From JAXHUE01 sp034189655 (lineage in GTDB: Bacteria > Chloroflexota > Dehalococcoidia > E44-bin15): DNA of 32,489 bases. Location of the stretch: assembly GCA_034189655.1 (NCBI GenBank), contig JAXHUE010000023.1, positions 1 through 32,489 on the forward strand. Reading direction: 5' to 3'. Under the pieces are notes generated by a model. The model did not search any database. It saw nothing but the letters and a program-made list of their open reading frames with translations, and was not told the DNA's origin. This document shows, in pieces, positions 21,774-32,489 of this stretch (positions are counted from its first letter, which is position 1; the number at the start of each line of letters is the position of its first letter). The position numbers were made by a program, and so were the translations under genes.

Positions 21774-23720
21774 CTACGTCTTGAGCTCCTCCTCGCTCAC
21801 CGGCACCCACGGGTCGGGCATGGGCATCGGCGGCACCCCGGCGTCGTCCCAGGGGAGGGTGAACAGCATGTTGCGGCGGATGGCCTTGCCCCGCTGTGGC
21901 AGCCTCTCCCACGGGATGTGCCCCCACAGGATGGCGTAGGATATGGTGTAGCACTCGCGGTTGTTGATGCTCGCGTCCACGGCCACGTTGACCAGCGCCG
22001 GCTGCCCCCCCTCGGCGGCCTTGAACGCCCGCTCCAGGGCCGGCCTTAGCTGGCCCGGCTCGGTGACGTGCTCTCCGTGGCAGCCCATGAGCTCGCTTAT
22101 CTTGTCGTACCTCAAGTCGGGGAGGAACTCGTGGCCCAGTGGGCGGTCCTGCTCCCCCAGCGCCTCCCAGTTCTTTCCGTAGTTGAGGTACTTCATCCCG
22201 GTGAACCAGCCGTTGTTGTTGCTCACGATGAACACGATGGGCAGCTTGAAGCGGGCCGCGGTCTCCACGTCGTAGCCGGCGAGCCCGATGCCGCCGTCCC
22301 CCATGAAGACCACGATGGGCCGCTTCCGGGCCTCGGGGTCGCCGAAGGCGGCGCCGATGGCCATGCCCACGCCGTGTCCCACGCCGGCCAGCTCGCCGCA
22401 GTCGATGTACTGCCCGCTGTAGCGGCACTTGATGAACGGCGGGGCAAAGCTGGCCAGTGTGTAGCCATCCATGACCACGCGGTTGGTGCCGCCGTAGAGG
22501 TCCTCGCAGGCGTCCCACACCGCCTTGGCCAGGTAGCCGTAGTGGACGGGCTTGTGGTCTTTGTACTTCTCCGCCCGTGCCCGGAGCTCCTCGTCGGATG
22601 CCCTCTGCTCATTCAAGATCCTCTCCGTCCACTCCCGTCTGTCTGACGGCGGCTTTAAGCCCAGGGAGCGGGCGCAGTCGATCATCTGCTCCAGCACGAT
22701 GGACGGGGTGCCCACGATGGCGGCCTCGGTGTTCTGGAGGTAGGTCCATATGTGCTCCGTGGACTCGTTGATCTGTATGCACCGCGGCCACGCACCGCCG
22801 AAGCCGTCGAAGCCCCCGACCTTCATGCCGATGGCGGTCACCAGGTCGCAGTCGCCGAGGACGCGGCCGGCGATGCGGGAGCTTAGGCGCAGCGGGTTGA
22901 CCTCGGACAGGGCACCCCTGCCCAGCCGGCGCCCGCTCACCGGGACCTGGGCCATCTCGGCGAACTCAGTGAGCAGTGGGCCGGCGCCCGCCCAGTGCAC
23001 GCCGTCGGCGGCGAATATCGCCGGCCGCTTCGCCTCGAAGATGGCCCGCACCGCCTTCTCGATGAGCCTGGGGTCGCCGGCAAGGGTGAGCGGCTTCGGC
23101 GTGTCCTCGCCGCGCCACTTGGGTGCGTAGAGGGGGTTGGGCCCGAAGAGGCCTGGGGAGCCGGGAAATACGGCGTTTAAGATGTTGTCCACGGCGACCT
23201 CGATGGCGACCGGGCCCTTGGGCCACGCCTGGGCGTCCTTGAAGGCCTTGGTGGTCCAGCGCATGTACTCGTTGGGGTTTCGTATGCGCCTGGTCCACTT
23301 GGTGATGTGCCGCATCAGGTCCTCGGCGTGGCACTCCTGGAGGGCAAAGGCCTTGTCGTGGACTGCCTCGTGGCCGGAGAGGAGGAGCACAACGGGGGAC
23401 TGGTTCAAGTAGGCCTGCTGGATGGCGTTCACCGCGTTGCCTGTCCCCGGCCCGGTGGTGGCGAAGCAGACGCCCGCCTTTCCCGTGGTGCGGGCGTAGC
23501 CCTCGGCGGCGTACACACCGGTCTGCTCGTGGTGGGTGGTGACCAGCTTTATCCCGGCATTGCTCATCCCGTCCATCAGCGCCCAGAAGTGGCCGCCATG
23601 GACGCCAAACGCTACCTCAACCTCCTGCTCGGTGAGGCAATCGACGATGGGCTGCAGCGGGTTGGGGTAGAGCTCCCTCATTCCCAGGGGGACGTCCTTA
23701 TTCTTCTTCTCTATGACCAT
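21774..23720 (-). CDS. ThDP-dependent enzyme 1 (oxalyl-CoA decarboxylase / 2-hydroxyacyl-CoA lyase-like)
   Basis: The 648-residue protein has the three-domain layout of ThDP decarboxylases and lyases. The N-terminal domain carries the cofactor-activating Glu65 in HHEQTGVYAAEGYAR. The C-terminal domain has the ThDP motif GDGGIGLAG (474-482) and NNN at 501-503. The GLAGYDVETAARFKLPI segment resembles oxalyl-CoA decarboxylase and 2-hydroxyacyl-CoA lyase (GFSGMEVET...) more than acetolactate synthase. It ends with a tail (GKAIRRN...AGVPPMPMPDPW) shared with ThDP enzyme 2 that may cover the active site. AAGGAGGTG precedes the ATG. It lies downstream of ThDP enzyme 2 on the same strand and is probably cotranscribed. 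Substrate unknown; decarboxylation or C-C cleavage of a 2-hydroxyacyl-CoA is inferred. Confidence 0.88.
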   Translation of the reverse strand: MVIEKKNKDVPLGMRELYPNPLQPIVDCLTEQEVEVAFGVHGGHFWALMDGMSNAGIKLVTTHHEQTGVYAAEGYARTTGKAGVCFATTGPGTGNAVNAIQQAYLNQSPVVLLLSGHEAVHDKAFALQECHAEDLMRHITKWTRRIRNPNEYMRWTTKAFKDAQAWPKGPVAIEVAVDNILNAVFPGSPGLFGPNPLYAPKWRGEDTPKPLTLAGDPRLIEKAVRAIFEAKRPAIFAADGVHWAGAGPLLTEFAEMAQVPVSGRRLGRGALSEVNPLRLSSRIAGRVLGDCDLVTAIGMKVGGFDGFGGAWPRCIQINESTEHIWTYLQNTEAAIVGTPSIVLEQMIDCARSLGLKPPSDRREWTERILNEQRASDEELRARAEKYKDHKPVHYGYLAKAVWDACEDLYGGTNRVVMDGYTLASFAPPFIKCRYSGQYIDCGELAGVGHGVGMAIGAAFGDPEARKRPIVVFMGDGGIGLAGYDVETAARFKLPIVFIVSNNNGWFTGMKYLNYGKNWEALGEQDRPLGHEFLPDLRYDKISELMGCHGEHVTEPGQLRPALERAFKAAEGGQPALVNVAVDASINNRECYTISYAILWGHIPWERLPQRGKAIRRNMLFTLPWDDAGVPPMPMPDPWVPVSEEELKT

Positions 23721-23844
23721 CCTTCACCTCCTTCTTTCCAAACGTCTCGCGTTGCCTACAGACGGCGGGACACTATGGCACTGTCACCTCCCTTCGGGGA
23801 CACGGGCGATGGTGCCGGGGTGTGAGGGGCAAAGAGATACCCTC

Positions 23845-23886
23845 CCCCGGTACCGGGGACTGTGAGAGGCCCCACTTGGTGTGGGG
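23845..23886 (-). terminator. Two hairpins between ThDP genes 2 and 1
   Basis: CCCCAC/GTGGGG (23870-23886) and the palindrome CCCCGGTACCGGGG (23845-23858) lie in the 193-base gap. Read on the minus strand, each is preceded by ACAGTCCCC. Neither is followed by a T-run, so partial attenuation or mRNA processing is as likely as termination. Confidence 0.4.
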
Positions 23887-23913
23887 ACTGTCGAGAGAAG
23901 GTGCCTCGATCGC

Positions 23914-25863
23914 CTAGGGAGCTGCCTCTTCCTCCGAGACCGGCTCCCAGGGGTCGGGCAGAGGCATGGGTGGTACCCCGGCCTCGTCCCAGTTGAACAG
24001 CGGCACCAGGTTGCGCCTGAGCGCCTTGCCGCGCTTGGGCAGGTCGTCCCACTTGATGTGGGCCCAGCAGAGCTGGTACATGGGGCTGTAGGTCTGGCGG
24101 TTGGCCACCGAGGGGTCCATCTTGAAGTTCACGATGGCGGTGGTGCCCTTCTCCGCGGCCTTACACGCCCTCTCCAGCGCGGGCTTTATCTGGGCGGGGT
24201 CGTCCACGTACTCCCCGTGCCCGGCGCCGAGGACGTCGGTGAGCTTGTCGTACCTGATCCCGGGCAGGCACTCCTCGCCGTACTCACGGTCCTGCGACCC
24301 CAGCACCTCCCAGTTCTGGCCGTAGTGCACCCACCTCATGCTTCCCATCCAGCCGTTGTTCTCGGTGACCACGTAGACGATGGGGAGGTGGTAGCGGATG
24401 GCGGTCTCGATGTCGAACCCGGCGAGGCCCACCCCGGCGTCGCCCATCAGGGCCAGCACCGGGCAGTTCCTGGCCTCAGGGTCGCCGAAGGCGGCGCCGA
24501 TGGCCATGCCGATGCCGTGGCCCACGCCGGCCTGCTCCGATGCGTCCATCACCTGCCCTGAGTAGCGGGCGCGGATGAACGCCGGCATGTAGTCGGAGAT
24601 GGTGTAGCCATCGACGATGACGCGGTTGCGGCCGCCGTAGCGCTCCTCGCTGAACTCCCAGATGGCCTTGGCCAGGTAGCCGAAGTGCACCGGCTTGTGG
24701 GCCTTGTACTTGTCTGCCTTGGCCAATCGCTCTTTGTAGCCCTGCTCCTGGGTGGCGGTGGCCTTCTTCACCCACTCCGCCCTCGCCGCCGGCGGCTTCA
24801 AGTTGTTGCCCTTGATATAGTCGATCATCTGGCGCAGCACCACCTTGGGGCTCCCCACCAGGGCGACCTCGGTCTTGAAGTAGGTCCAGATGTGCTCCGC
24901 CGACTCGCTTATCTGGATGGCCCGGGGCCAGCGCTGCCCGTAGTCGTCGAAGAACCCTATCTTCATGCCCAGGGTTATGCACAGGTCGGCCTCTCGCAGC
25001 GCCTCGCGGGCGGTCCGGGAGTCCAGGTACAGGGGATGGTCCTCAGACAGCACGCCGCGGGCTATACGGCGGTTGGAGACCGGTATCTGCGCCAGCTCGA
25101 CGAACTCCTTGAGCTCGGCGGCGCAGTCCGACCAGTGGGCCCCGTCGCCAGCCATGATGGCCGGCCGCCCGGACTCCCATATCAGCTTCACCGCCTTGGC
25201 GATGAGCTCGGGGTCCCCCGCCGAGGTCAGGGGCAGCGGGGTCTGGTCGCCGCGCCACTTCTCGGTGTAGAGGGCGTGGGCCCCGAACATCATCTGGGTG
25301 AAGCTGGGCATGGTCATCGGGGCCAGGGCCCCGGCGAGCGGTATCTCCAGGGCGATGGGGCCCTTGGGGTGTATCTGGGAGTCCTTGAAGGCCTTGGTCA
25401 GGTAGTGCTCGAACATGCTGGAGTCTATGCACCGCTGCGTCCACTTGGTGATGTGGCGGAAGAGGTCGTCAACGTAGGACGGCTGGATGGTGTAGGTGTG
25501 GTCGTGCATGTGCTCCACGCCACCGTAGAGCAGCACCAGGGGCGAGCAGCTTATGAAGGCCTGCTGCACCGCACTCACGGTATTGGCCACGCCCGGACCC
25601 ACCGTGGCGTAGACCACCCCCGGCCTCCGCGTCACCTTGGAGTAGGCCTCTGCAGCGTACACCGCTGACTGCTCGTGGCGGACCGTGACGGTCTTAATCC
25701 CGGCCTCGCTGATGGCGTCCACCAGCTGCCAGATGTGGCCGCCGTGTACACCGAACGCGATCTCCACCCCTTGCTCCTTGAGCACGTTTGCGATGAGCTG
25801 GGAGGCATTGGGGTACAGCTCTCTCTTGCCCAGGGGGACTTCCTGACCCGCTTCGGTAGCCAC
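23914..25863 (-). CDS. ThDP-dependent enzyme 2 (oxalyl-CoA decarboxylase / 2-hydroxyacyl-CoA lyase-like)
   Basis: This 649-residue paralogue of ThDP enzyme 1 has the same layout: GKRELYPNASQLIANVL at the start, Glu64 in RHEQSAVYAAEAYS, KWRGDQTPLPLTSAGDP in the linker, and the C-terminal tail AGVPPMPLPDPWEPVSEEE. Its ThDP motif reads GDAGVGLAG (474-482), Ala for the third residue of the classic GDG, followed by ENNGW; GDA/GDS variants occur in functional relatives. GDPEARNCP before the motif is also shared with enzyme 1. The start is a GTG with AAAGGAGGTG upstream. It is first in the minus-strand ThDP unit and is divergent from ThDP enzyme 3. Two related but distinct enzymes suggest different substrates or a heteromer. 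Confidence 0.88.
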   Translation of the reverse strand: MATEAGQEVPLGKRELYPNASQLIANVLKEQGVEIAFGVHGGHIWQLVDAISEAGIKTVTVRHEQSAVYAAEAYSKVTRRPGVVYATVGPGVANTVSAVQQAFISCSPLVLLYGGVEHMHDHTYTIQPSYVDDLFRHITKWTQRCIDSSMFEHYLTKAFKDSQIHPKGPIALEIPLAGALAPMTMPSFTQMMFGAHALYTEKWRGDQTPLPLTSAGDPELIAKAVKLIWESGRPAIMAGDGAHWSDCAAELKEFVELAQIPVSNRRIARGVLSEDHPLYLDSRTAREALREADLCITLGMKIGFFDDYGQRWPRAIQISESAEHIWTYFKTEVALVGSPKVVLRQMIDYIKGNNLKPPAARAEWVKKATATQEQGYKERLAKADKYKAHKPVHFGYLAKAIWEFSEERYGGRNRVIVDGYTISDYMPAFIRARYSGQVMDASEQAGVGHGIGMAIGAAFGDPEARNCPVLALMGDAGVGLAGFDIETAIRYHLPIVYVVTENNGWMGSMRWVHYGQNWEVLGSQDREYGEECLPGIRYDKLTDVLGAGHGEYVDDPAQIKPALERACKAAEKGTTAIVNFKMDPSVANRQTYSPMYQLCWAHIKWDDLPKRGKALRRNLVPLFNWDEAGVPPMPLPDPWEPVSEEEAAP

Positions 25864-25900
25864 GATTCACCTCCTTTAATTTCAGTGCGTTGGTGGCCCT

Positions 25901-25930
25901 AATCTATCACCCGCCGTGGACAAATGTCAA
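25901..25930 (-). promoter_or_regulatory. Promoter of the ThDP 2-1 unit
   Basis: On the minus strand TTGACA (25925-25930), an 18-base spacer, then TAGATT (25901-25906) preceded by TGA (extended -10). Confidence 0.5.
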
Positions 25931-26021
25931 GCAGACGTGCTCGTATAGCCCGGTCGCCGCCTCGCCCGACGCCCTGCCTGTGCCCCCCTTCGCGGGCGGG
26001 GCCACCTCGCCGGGCCCGCGG

Positions 26022-26050
26022 TTGACATTTCGGCGGCCATTCGGTATCTT
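26022..26050 (+). promoter_or_regulatory. Promoter of ThDP enzyme 3
   Basis: A perfect TTGACA (26022-26027), a 17-base spacer, then TATCTT (26045-26050). Both promoters of this divergent pair share TTGACATTT. Confidence 0.5.
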
Positions 26051-26127
26051 TGCCGTGCCACCCGCCACTATCGCCCCGTATCATGCATCGTGTACAAGGC
26101 CGTAACTATGTGAGGGAGGTGTTTGTC

Positions 26128-27954
26128 ATGGCAGAGACCTGGGGAGGAGACCTCGTCGCTCAAGTCCTGGCAGAGGGAGGCGTGGAGTATGCCTTCGGCA
26201 TCCACGGCGGCCACGTGTGGTCGCTGATGGCGGGTATGGACAGGCATGGCATAAGGCAGGTCCACCCCTTCCGCCACGAGCAGTCGGCGGGCTATGCCGC
26301 CGATGGCTATGCACGGGCCGCGCGCAAGGTGGGGGTGTGCTTCGTCACCGCGGGGCCGGGGGCCACCAATATCGTGAGCGCCATCTCTCAGGCCTACCTC
26401 TGCCGCAGCCCGGTGGTGGCATTGATGGGCCAGCATACACCCATCTACGACGGCCGCGGGCCGCTCCAGGAGGCCTACGGCGCCGAGCTCTGCAACGGCA
26501 TCGCAAAGTGGACCAGGCGGGTGGTCAACATCGATAGCCTCTATTTCAACGTGAAGAGGGCGCTGACGGACGCCATGGCCTATCCACCGGGGCCGGTGGT
26601 CCTGGACCTGCCGTGGAACGTGATGTGGGCCCGGGCGGAGGAGGCGGCACAGGAGGGCTATGCCCTGGGCGCCTTCCAGGTGGCCCCCTCCCGGCCCGGC
26701 GCCGACCCGGCGGCGGTGGAGCGGGCAGTCAGGATGCTGCTCCAGGCGGAGAGGCCGGTCATCATCGGGGGCGATGGCCTCTACTGGTCTGATGCCTCCG
26801 CCGAGCTCAAGGAGCTCGCCGAGCTCCTCCAGGTGCCGGTGCAGACCCGGCGCATGGGCCGCGGGGCACTGCCAGAGGCACACCCCCTCGCCTTCCGCGG
26901 GCCGGGCACCAGGGGAAAGCTCCTGGGCAGCGCCGACATCGCCGTGGTCATGGGGATGCTGGTGAATCACCTGGAAGGCTACGGAAACGCCCCCACCGAT
27001 ATCCTGAACCCGGGGCCGTGGAACCGGGAGACCAGGTTCATCCAGGTGGGAGAGGCCATCGAGGAGTTCAACATAGGCCTCCCCACCGAGCTCGCCATCA
27101 TGGGCAGCCCCAGGCTGGTGCTTAAGCAGATGATCGACTGCGCCCGGGACATGGCGAAGCAGCCCGTGCGCCGGGAACAGTGGATAAGGCAACTGGCGGA
27201 GGCCAAACAGGCCGCCGCCGGCACCATGGCCGAGGAGGCGGAGAGGGCGCGCAAGGAAGAGCCGATACACCCCAGGCTCATGGCCCAGGAGATACTCTCC
27301 GCCCTCGACAGCTCGACTACCCTGATCCTGGACGGCTTCACCATCTCGTCCTATGCCTCTGACCAGCTCGTGGCCGGCTTCGCCGGCCAGGTCATGGACG
27401 CCGGCACCCAGACCGGCGTGGGCCACGGCGTGGGCATGGGCATCGGGGTGCAGCTGGCGCGGCCGGGCAAGCCGGTGGTGGTGCTCATTGGCGATGGCGG
27501 CATGGGCCTGGCCGGGATGGACATCGAGACCGCGGCCCGGCTCAACCTGCCCATCTGCTTTGTCCTGGACAACAACAGCAGGTGGATGGGCTACCTGTGG
27601 GACAACTTCTTCCGCCACTGGGGCAACGAGTGCTGGGGGATGACCCCCGACATCAGGTACGACCTGATGTTCGAGCAGGTGGGCTGCCACACCGAGTTCG
27701 TGACCAGCGAGGCCGAGATCAGGCCCGCCATGGAGAGGGCGCTGGGCTCTGGCAAGACCTCGGTGGTGAACATAATCCGCCACACCCAGGTGTGCAACCC
27801 GTGGGTGGCCCGCTCCGGGGCCTTGATCGTGGGTGCCGATGGCATGAAGGCCCTGCCCCAAGAGGCCATCCAGACACTGTTCGCAGGCATCACCGAGGAC
27901 GCATACCCCACGGTGGAGGCGGTGCTGCGCACCAGGGTACACTACGCCCTGTGA
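26128..27954 (+). CDS. ThDP-dependent enzyme 3 (oxalyl-CoA decarboxylase / 2-hydroxyacyl-CoA lyase-like)
   Basis: The 608-residue protein is a more distant paralogue of the two ThDP enzymes on the other strand. It keeps FGIHGGHVWSLM, the activating Glu51 in RHEQSAGYAADGYARAA, GDGLYWSDASAELKEL in the middle domain, and the ThDP motif GDGGMGLAGMDIETAARLNLPI (from residue 455) with DNNSRW. It lacks the MP-rich C-terminal tail of enzymes 1 and 2 and ends differently (EAVLRTRVHYAL). The ATG at 26128 follows GAGGGAGGTG; the upstream in-frame Met codons lack support. It has its own promoter and converges with the L-2-hydroxyglutarate-oxidase-like gene 37 bases downstream. The reaction is inferred to be C-C cleavage or decarboxylation of a 2-hydroxy- or 2-oxoacyl substrate. 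Confidence 0.88.
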   Translation: MAETWGGDLVAQVLAEGGVEYAFGIHGGHVWSLMAGMDRHGIRQVHPFRHEQSAGYAADGYARAARKVGVCFVTAGPGATNIVSAISQAYLCRSPVVALMGQHTPIYDGRGPLQEAYGAELCNGIAKWTRRVVNIDSLYFNVKRALTDAMAYPPGPVVLDLPWNVMWARAEEAAQEGYALGAFQVAPSRPGADPAAVERAVRMLLQAERPVIIGGDGLYWSDASAELKELAELLQVPVQTRRMGRGALPEAHPLAFRGPGTRGKLLGSADIAVVMGMLVNHLEGYGNAPTDILNPGPWNRETRFIQVGEAIEEFNIGLPTELAIMGSPRLVLKQMIDCARDMAKQPVRREQWIRQLAEAKQAAAGTMAEEAERARKEEPIHPRLMAQEILSALDSSTTLILDGFTISSYASDQLVAGFAGQVMDAGTQTGVGHGVGMGIGVQLARPGKPVVVLIGDGGMGLAGMDIETAARLNLPICFVLDNNSRWMGYLWDNFFRHWGNECWGMTPDIRYDLMFEQVGCHTEFVTSEAEIRPAMERALGSGKTSVVNIIRHTQVCNPWVARSGALIVGADGMKALPQEAIQTLFAGITEDAYPTVEAVLRTRVHYAL

Positions 27955-27991
27955 GCTCTGTAACGCGTGGGGCCCGGGTATGCCGCGGGTG

Positions 27992-29137
27992 TCACTCGCC
28001 CAGCGACTCGGCGACGAGGCCCGCCACGTACTCGGCGATGGCCGGGGAGGCGGTGAGGCCCGGTGACTCTATGCCTATGAGGTTTATGAGCCCCGGCAGC
28101 CCCCTCGCGCGCTCCTCTTTGATGACGAAGTCACGGATCTCGTCACCCGGCCCCTGGAGCTTGGGCCTGATGCCCGCCATGTCTGGCTCGATGTCGTCGG
28201 GCCCCAGGGCCGGGAGGAGCCTCCGCGCCGCGTCCAGGAAGGGCTGCCTCTGCGACGCATCGCAGCTGTAGTCGATGGCGTCCACGTAGCGCGCGCTGGG
28301 GCCCAGCCTCACCCTGCCGTCTATGTCGATGGTGATGTGGATGCCCACGCTGGCCAGGTGGGGCGGTGGCACCGGGTATATCAGCCGCTGCACCAGCCTG
28401 CCCTTGCCGCCGCCGACGCTGAAGTACTCCCCCTTGCAGTAGTGGAGGCGGTATCCTGCCCCCTCCACGTCGATGCCGGCGAGCTGGGCCACGCGGTCGC
28501 TGTACAGGCCGGCGCAGTTCACCAGGGCCCTGGTGGTGAACGAGAGCCCACCGCCGCCGTCGGCCACGGTGACCAGGAAGCCGCGGTCGGCGCGCTCTAT
28601 GGCCACCACCTCGGCGCCGAAGACGATGCGGGCGCCGCCCTCCCTGGCCTGTGTGGCGTAGTAGCCCATGAGGCCGTGGCTATCGATGACCCCGCTCGAT
28701 GGGCACACGAGGGCGGCCACCCCCGCCACGTGGGGCTCAAGCCGGGAAAGCTCCCGCCGCGACACCAGGCGCAGGCCCTCCACCCCGTTTCGGCGGCCCC
28801 GCTCCAGGAGCCCCTCCAGCTCCGCCGTCTCGTCATCGCTCGTCGCCACGACGAGCTTGCCCAGCCTGCGGTGGCCGATGCCACGGCGCTCGCAGAGCTG
28901 GTACAGCATACGATTGCCGTCGACGCACATCCTGGTCTTCAGCCAGCCGTGGGGGTAGTAGATGCCACTGTGGATGACGCCGCTGTGGCGGCTGCTCGTC
29001 TCCAGGCCGAAGCCCGCGTTCCTCTCCAGGACGTAGACCCCCCGGTCACCCCTCGCCACCTGCGCCGCGACGGCGAGCCCGATCACGCCGGCACCCACTA
29101 TGGTGATATCGGCCCGGTACGAGGTCTCAGCAGCCAT
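27992..29137 (-). CDS. lhgO: L-2-hydroxyglutarate oxidase-like FAD enzyme
   Basis: The 381-residue protein matches the L-2-hydroxyglutarate oxidase/dehydrogenase group of the DAO superfamily, which oxidises L-2-hydroxyglutarate to 2-oxoglutarate. Seen are the FAD-binding GAGVIGLAVA (15-24) with Glu38, the diagnostic SRHSGVIHSGIYYPHG (49-64), NCAGLYSDRVA, and the C-terminal NLIGIESPGLTASPAIAEY. Length fits. The ATG has a purine-rich GGGGGCAGGAAG directly before it. The gene is divergent from the 23S rRNA gene and convergent with ThDP enzyme 3. A 2-hydroxy-acid oxidase next to putative 2-hydroxyacyl-CoA lyases supports a shared 2-hydroxy acid theme, but another 2-hydroxy acid could be the substrate. 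Confidence 0.88.
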   Translation of the reverse strand: MAAETSYRADITIVGAGVIGLAVAAQVARGDRGVYVLERNAGFGLETSSRHSGVIHSGIYYPHGWLKTRMCVDGNRMLYQLCERRGIGHRRLGKLVVATSDDETAELEGLLERGRRNGVEGLRLVSRRELSRLEPHVAGVAALVCPSSGVIDSHGLMGYYATQAREGGARIVFGAEVVAIERADRGFLVTVADGGGGLSFTTRALVNCAGLYSDRVAQLAGIDVEGAGYRLHYCKGEYFSVGGGKGRLVQRLIYPVPPPHLASVGIHITIDIDGRVRLGPSARYVDAIDYSCDASQRQPFLDAARRLLPALGPDDIEPDMAGIRPKLQGPGDEIRDFVIKEERARGLPGLINLIGIESPGLTASPAIAEYVAGLVAESLGE

Positions 29138-29193
29138 CTTCCTGCCCCCAGTATATCACATCCAGTAGAGGCGACCGCATGGGCCACGGGCGC

Positions 29194-29222
29194 TTGACAA
29201 GCGGGTATTGCCGTGATATCAT
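29194..29222 (+). promoter_or_regulatory. Promoter of the 23S rRNA gene
   Basis: A perfect TTGACA (29194-29199), a 17-base spacer, and TATCAT (29217-29222) preceded by TGA (extended -10). Transcription should start near 29229, about 160 bases before mature 23S. The near-consensus strength fits a rRNA promoter and shows the gene is transcribed independently of 16S. Confidence 0.7.
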
Positions 29223-29291
29223 AGTCGCAGGATGGAGTACGTGGCAGAATTGAATAGGTTGCGTACGTAGGCGGGATGTGAGCACAGCTTG

Positions 29292-29316
29292 AGCGGCTTG
29301 TGTGCATCAAGCCGCT
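29292..29316 (+). promoter_or_regulatory. Hairpin in the 23S leader
   Basis: AGCGGCTTG pairs over nine bases with CAAGCCGCT around a seven-base loop, followed by ATCTTTA. A smaller ATGCC/GGCAT hairpin follows at 29323-29338. Roles in processing, antitermination or attenuation are possible. Confidence 0.5.
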
Positions 29317-29378
29317 ATCTTTATGCCAAAACGGGCATGGCACCTTAAAAACAGAATAGGGAAAGAGTTATGTCCACC

Positions 29379-32335
<2,957 letters not shown>

Positions 32336-32411
32336 CATTAAAAAGCGGATATAACTCTTCACTAAGAAAGGGGCTCTCGCCAGGCGGTGGAGTTCGCTTT
32401 CTAGAAACCGG

Positions 32412-32486
<75 letters not shown>

Positions 32487-32489
32487 AGA

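Noticed and set aside
26068..27942. A 624-codon minus-strand open frame opposite ThDP enzyme 3
   Set aside because: Antisense shadow caused by GC-rich codon bias; no recognisable protein and no ribosome site.
21774..27954. Calling the three ThDP enzymes acetolactate synthases
   Set aside because: The motif after GDG (AG-x-D-x-ET) is closer to oxalyl-CoA decarboxylase / 2-hydroxyacyl-CoA lyase, there is no small regulatory subunit gene, and no branched-chain amino-acid genes are nearby.
29150..29155. TATACT with a TGA extension on the minus strand as the lhgO promoter
   Set aside because: It lies only 12 bases before the start codon, would give a leader of about six bases without a complete ribosome site, and has no -35.
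32344..32411. 5S rRNA between 23S and the tRNA
   Set aside because: The gap is only about 70 bases, too short for 5S; it holds at most a weak AGAAAG/CTTTCT stem.

Overview
This GC-rich bacterial window has Shine-Dalgarno-led genes, recognisable -35/-10 promoters, a bacterial initiator tRNA and a 23S rRNA gene. The 23S gene has its own promoter and no 16S gene in front of it. Unlinked 16S and 23S genes, together with many acyl-CoA dehydrogenases, class III CoA-transferases and thiamine-diphosphate (ThDP) enzymes, suggest a Chloroflexota bacterium of the Dehalococcoidia type. That placement is an inference; the 23S sequence can test it.

Layout. (1) 1-1.45 kb, minus strand: a small zinc-ribbon-like protein and a sirtuin. 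(2) 1.7-5.5 kb, plus: an operon of an intact receiver protein, a degenerate receiver lacking its phosphoacceptor, and a PilB/GspE-type ATPase with a long unusual C-terminal extension. (3) 5.8-7.9 kb, plus: an acyl-CoA dehydrogenase and a short-chain dehydrogenase. (4) 8.1-11.1 kb, plus: a DUF169 protein, a nitroreductase-fold flavoprotein and a phytoene-desaturase-like FAD enzyme. (5) 11.2-14.7 kb, minus: an acyl-CoA synthetase (NDP-forming) alpha-type protein, a metallo-beta-lactamase-fold hydrolase, a 160-bp cluster of hairpins, and a methyltransferase flanked by a short direct repeat. (6) 14.9-29.1 kb: a second acyl-CoA dehydrogenase, three class III CoA-transferases, an HMG-CoA-lyase-like enzyme, three paralogous ThDP enzymes of the oxalyl-CoA decarboxylase / 2-hydroxyacyl-CoA lyase type, and an L-2-hydroxyglutarate-oxidase-like protein. 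(7) 29.2-32.5 kb, plus: 23S rRNA and initiator tRNA-Met.

How the genes may work together. Region 6 looks like an organic-acid catabolic island. CoA-transferases would activate carboxylic or 2-hydroxy acids. The ThDP enzymes would cleave or decarboxylate the CoA esters, possibly releasing formyl-CoA that a transferase could re-use. The flavoenzymes would oxidise acyl-CoA or 2-hydroxy acids, and the lyase would cleave a 3-hydroxy-3-methylglutaryl-CoA-like ester. No substrate can be assigned from sequence. Several enzymes differ from their textbook families at key positions: Asp for the catalytic Glu in both acyl-CoA dehydrogenases, Tyr for the nucleophilic Asp in one CoA-transferase, and Gln for the conserved Cys in the lyase. 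These make the island the most promising place to look for undescribed chemistry.

Regulation. Most operons have a promoter visible by eye with 16-18 bp spacing, often with an extended -10 (TGn). Three pairs are divergent. Strong hairpins separate the convergent units.
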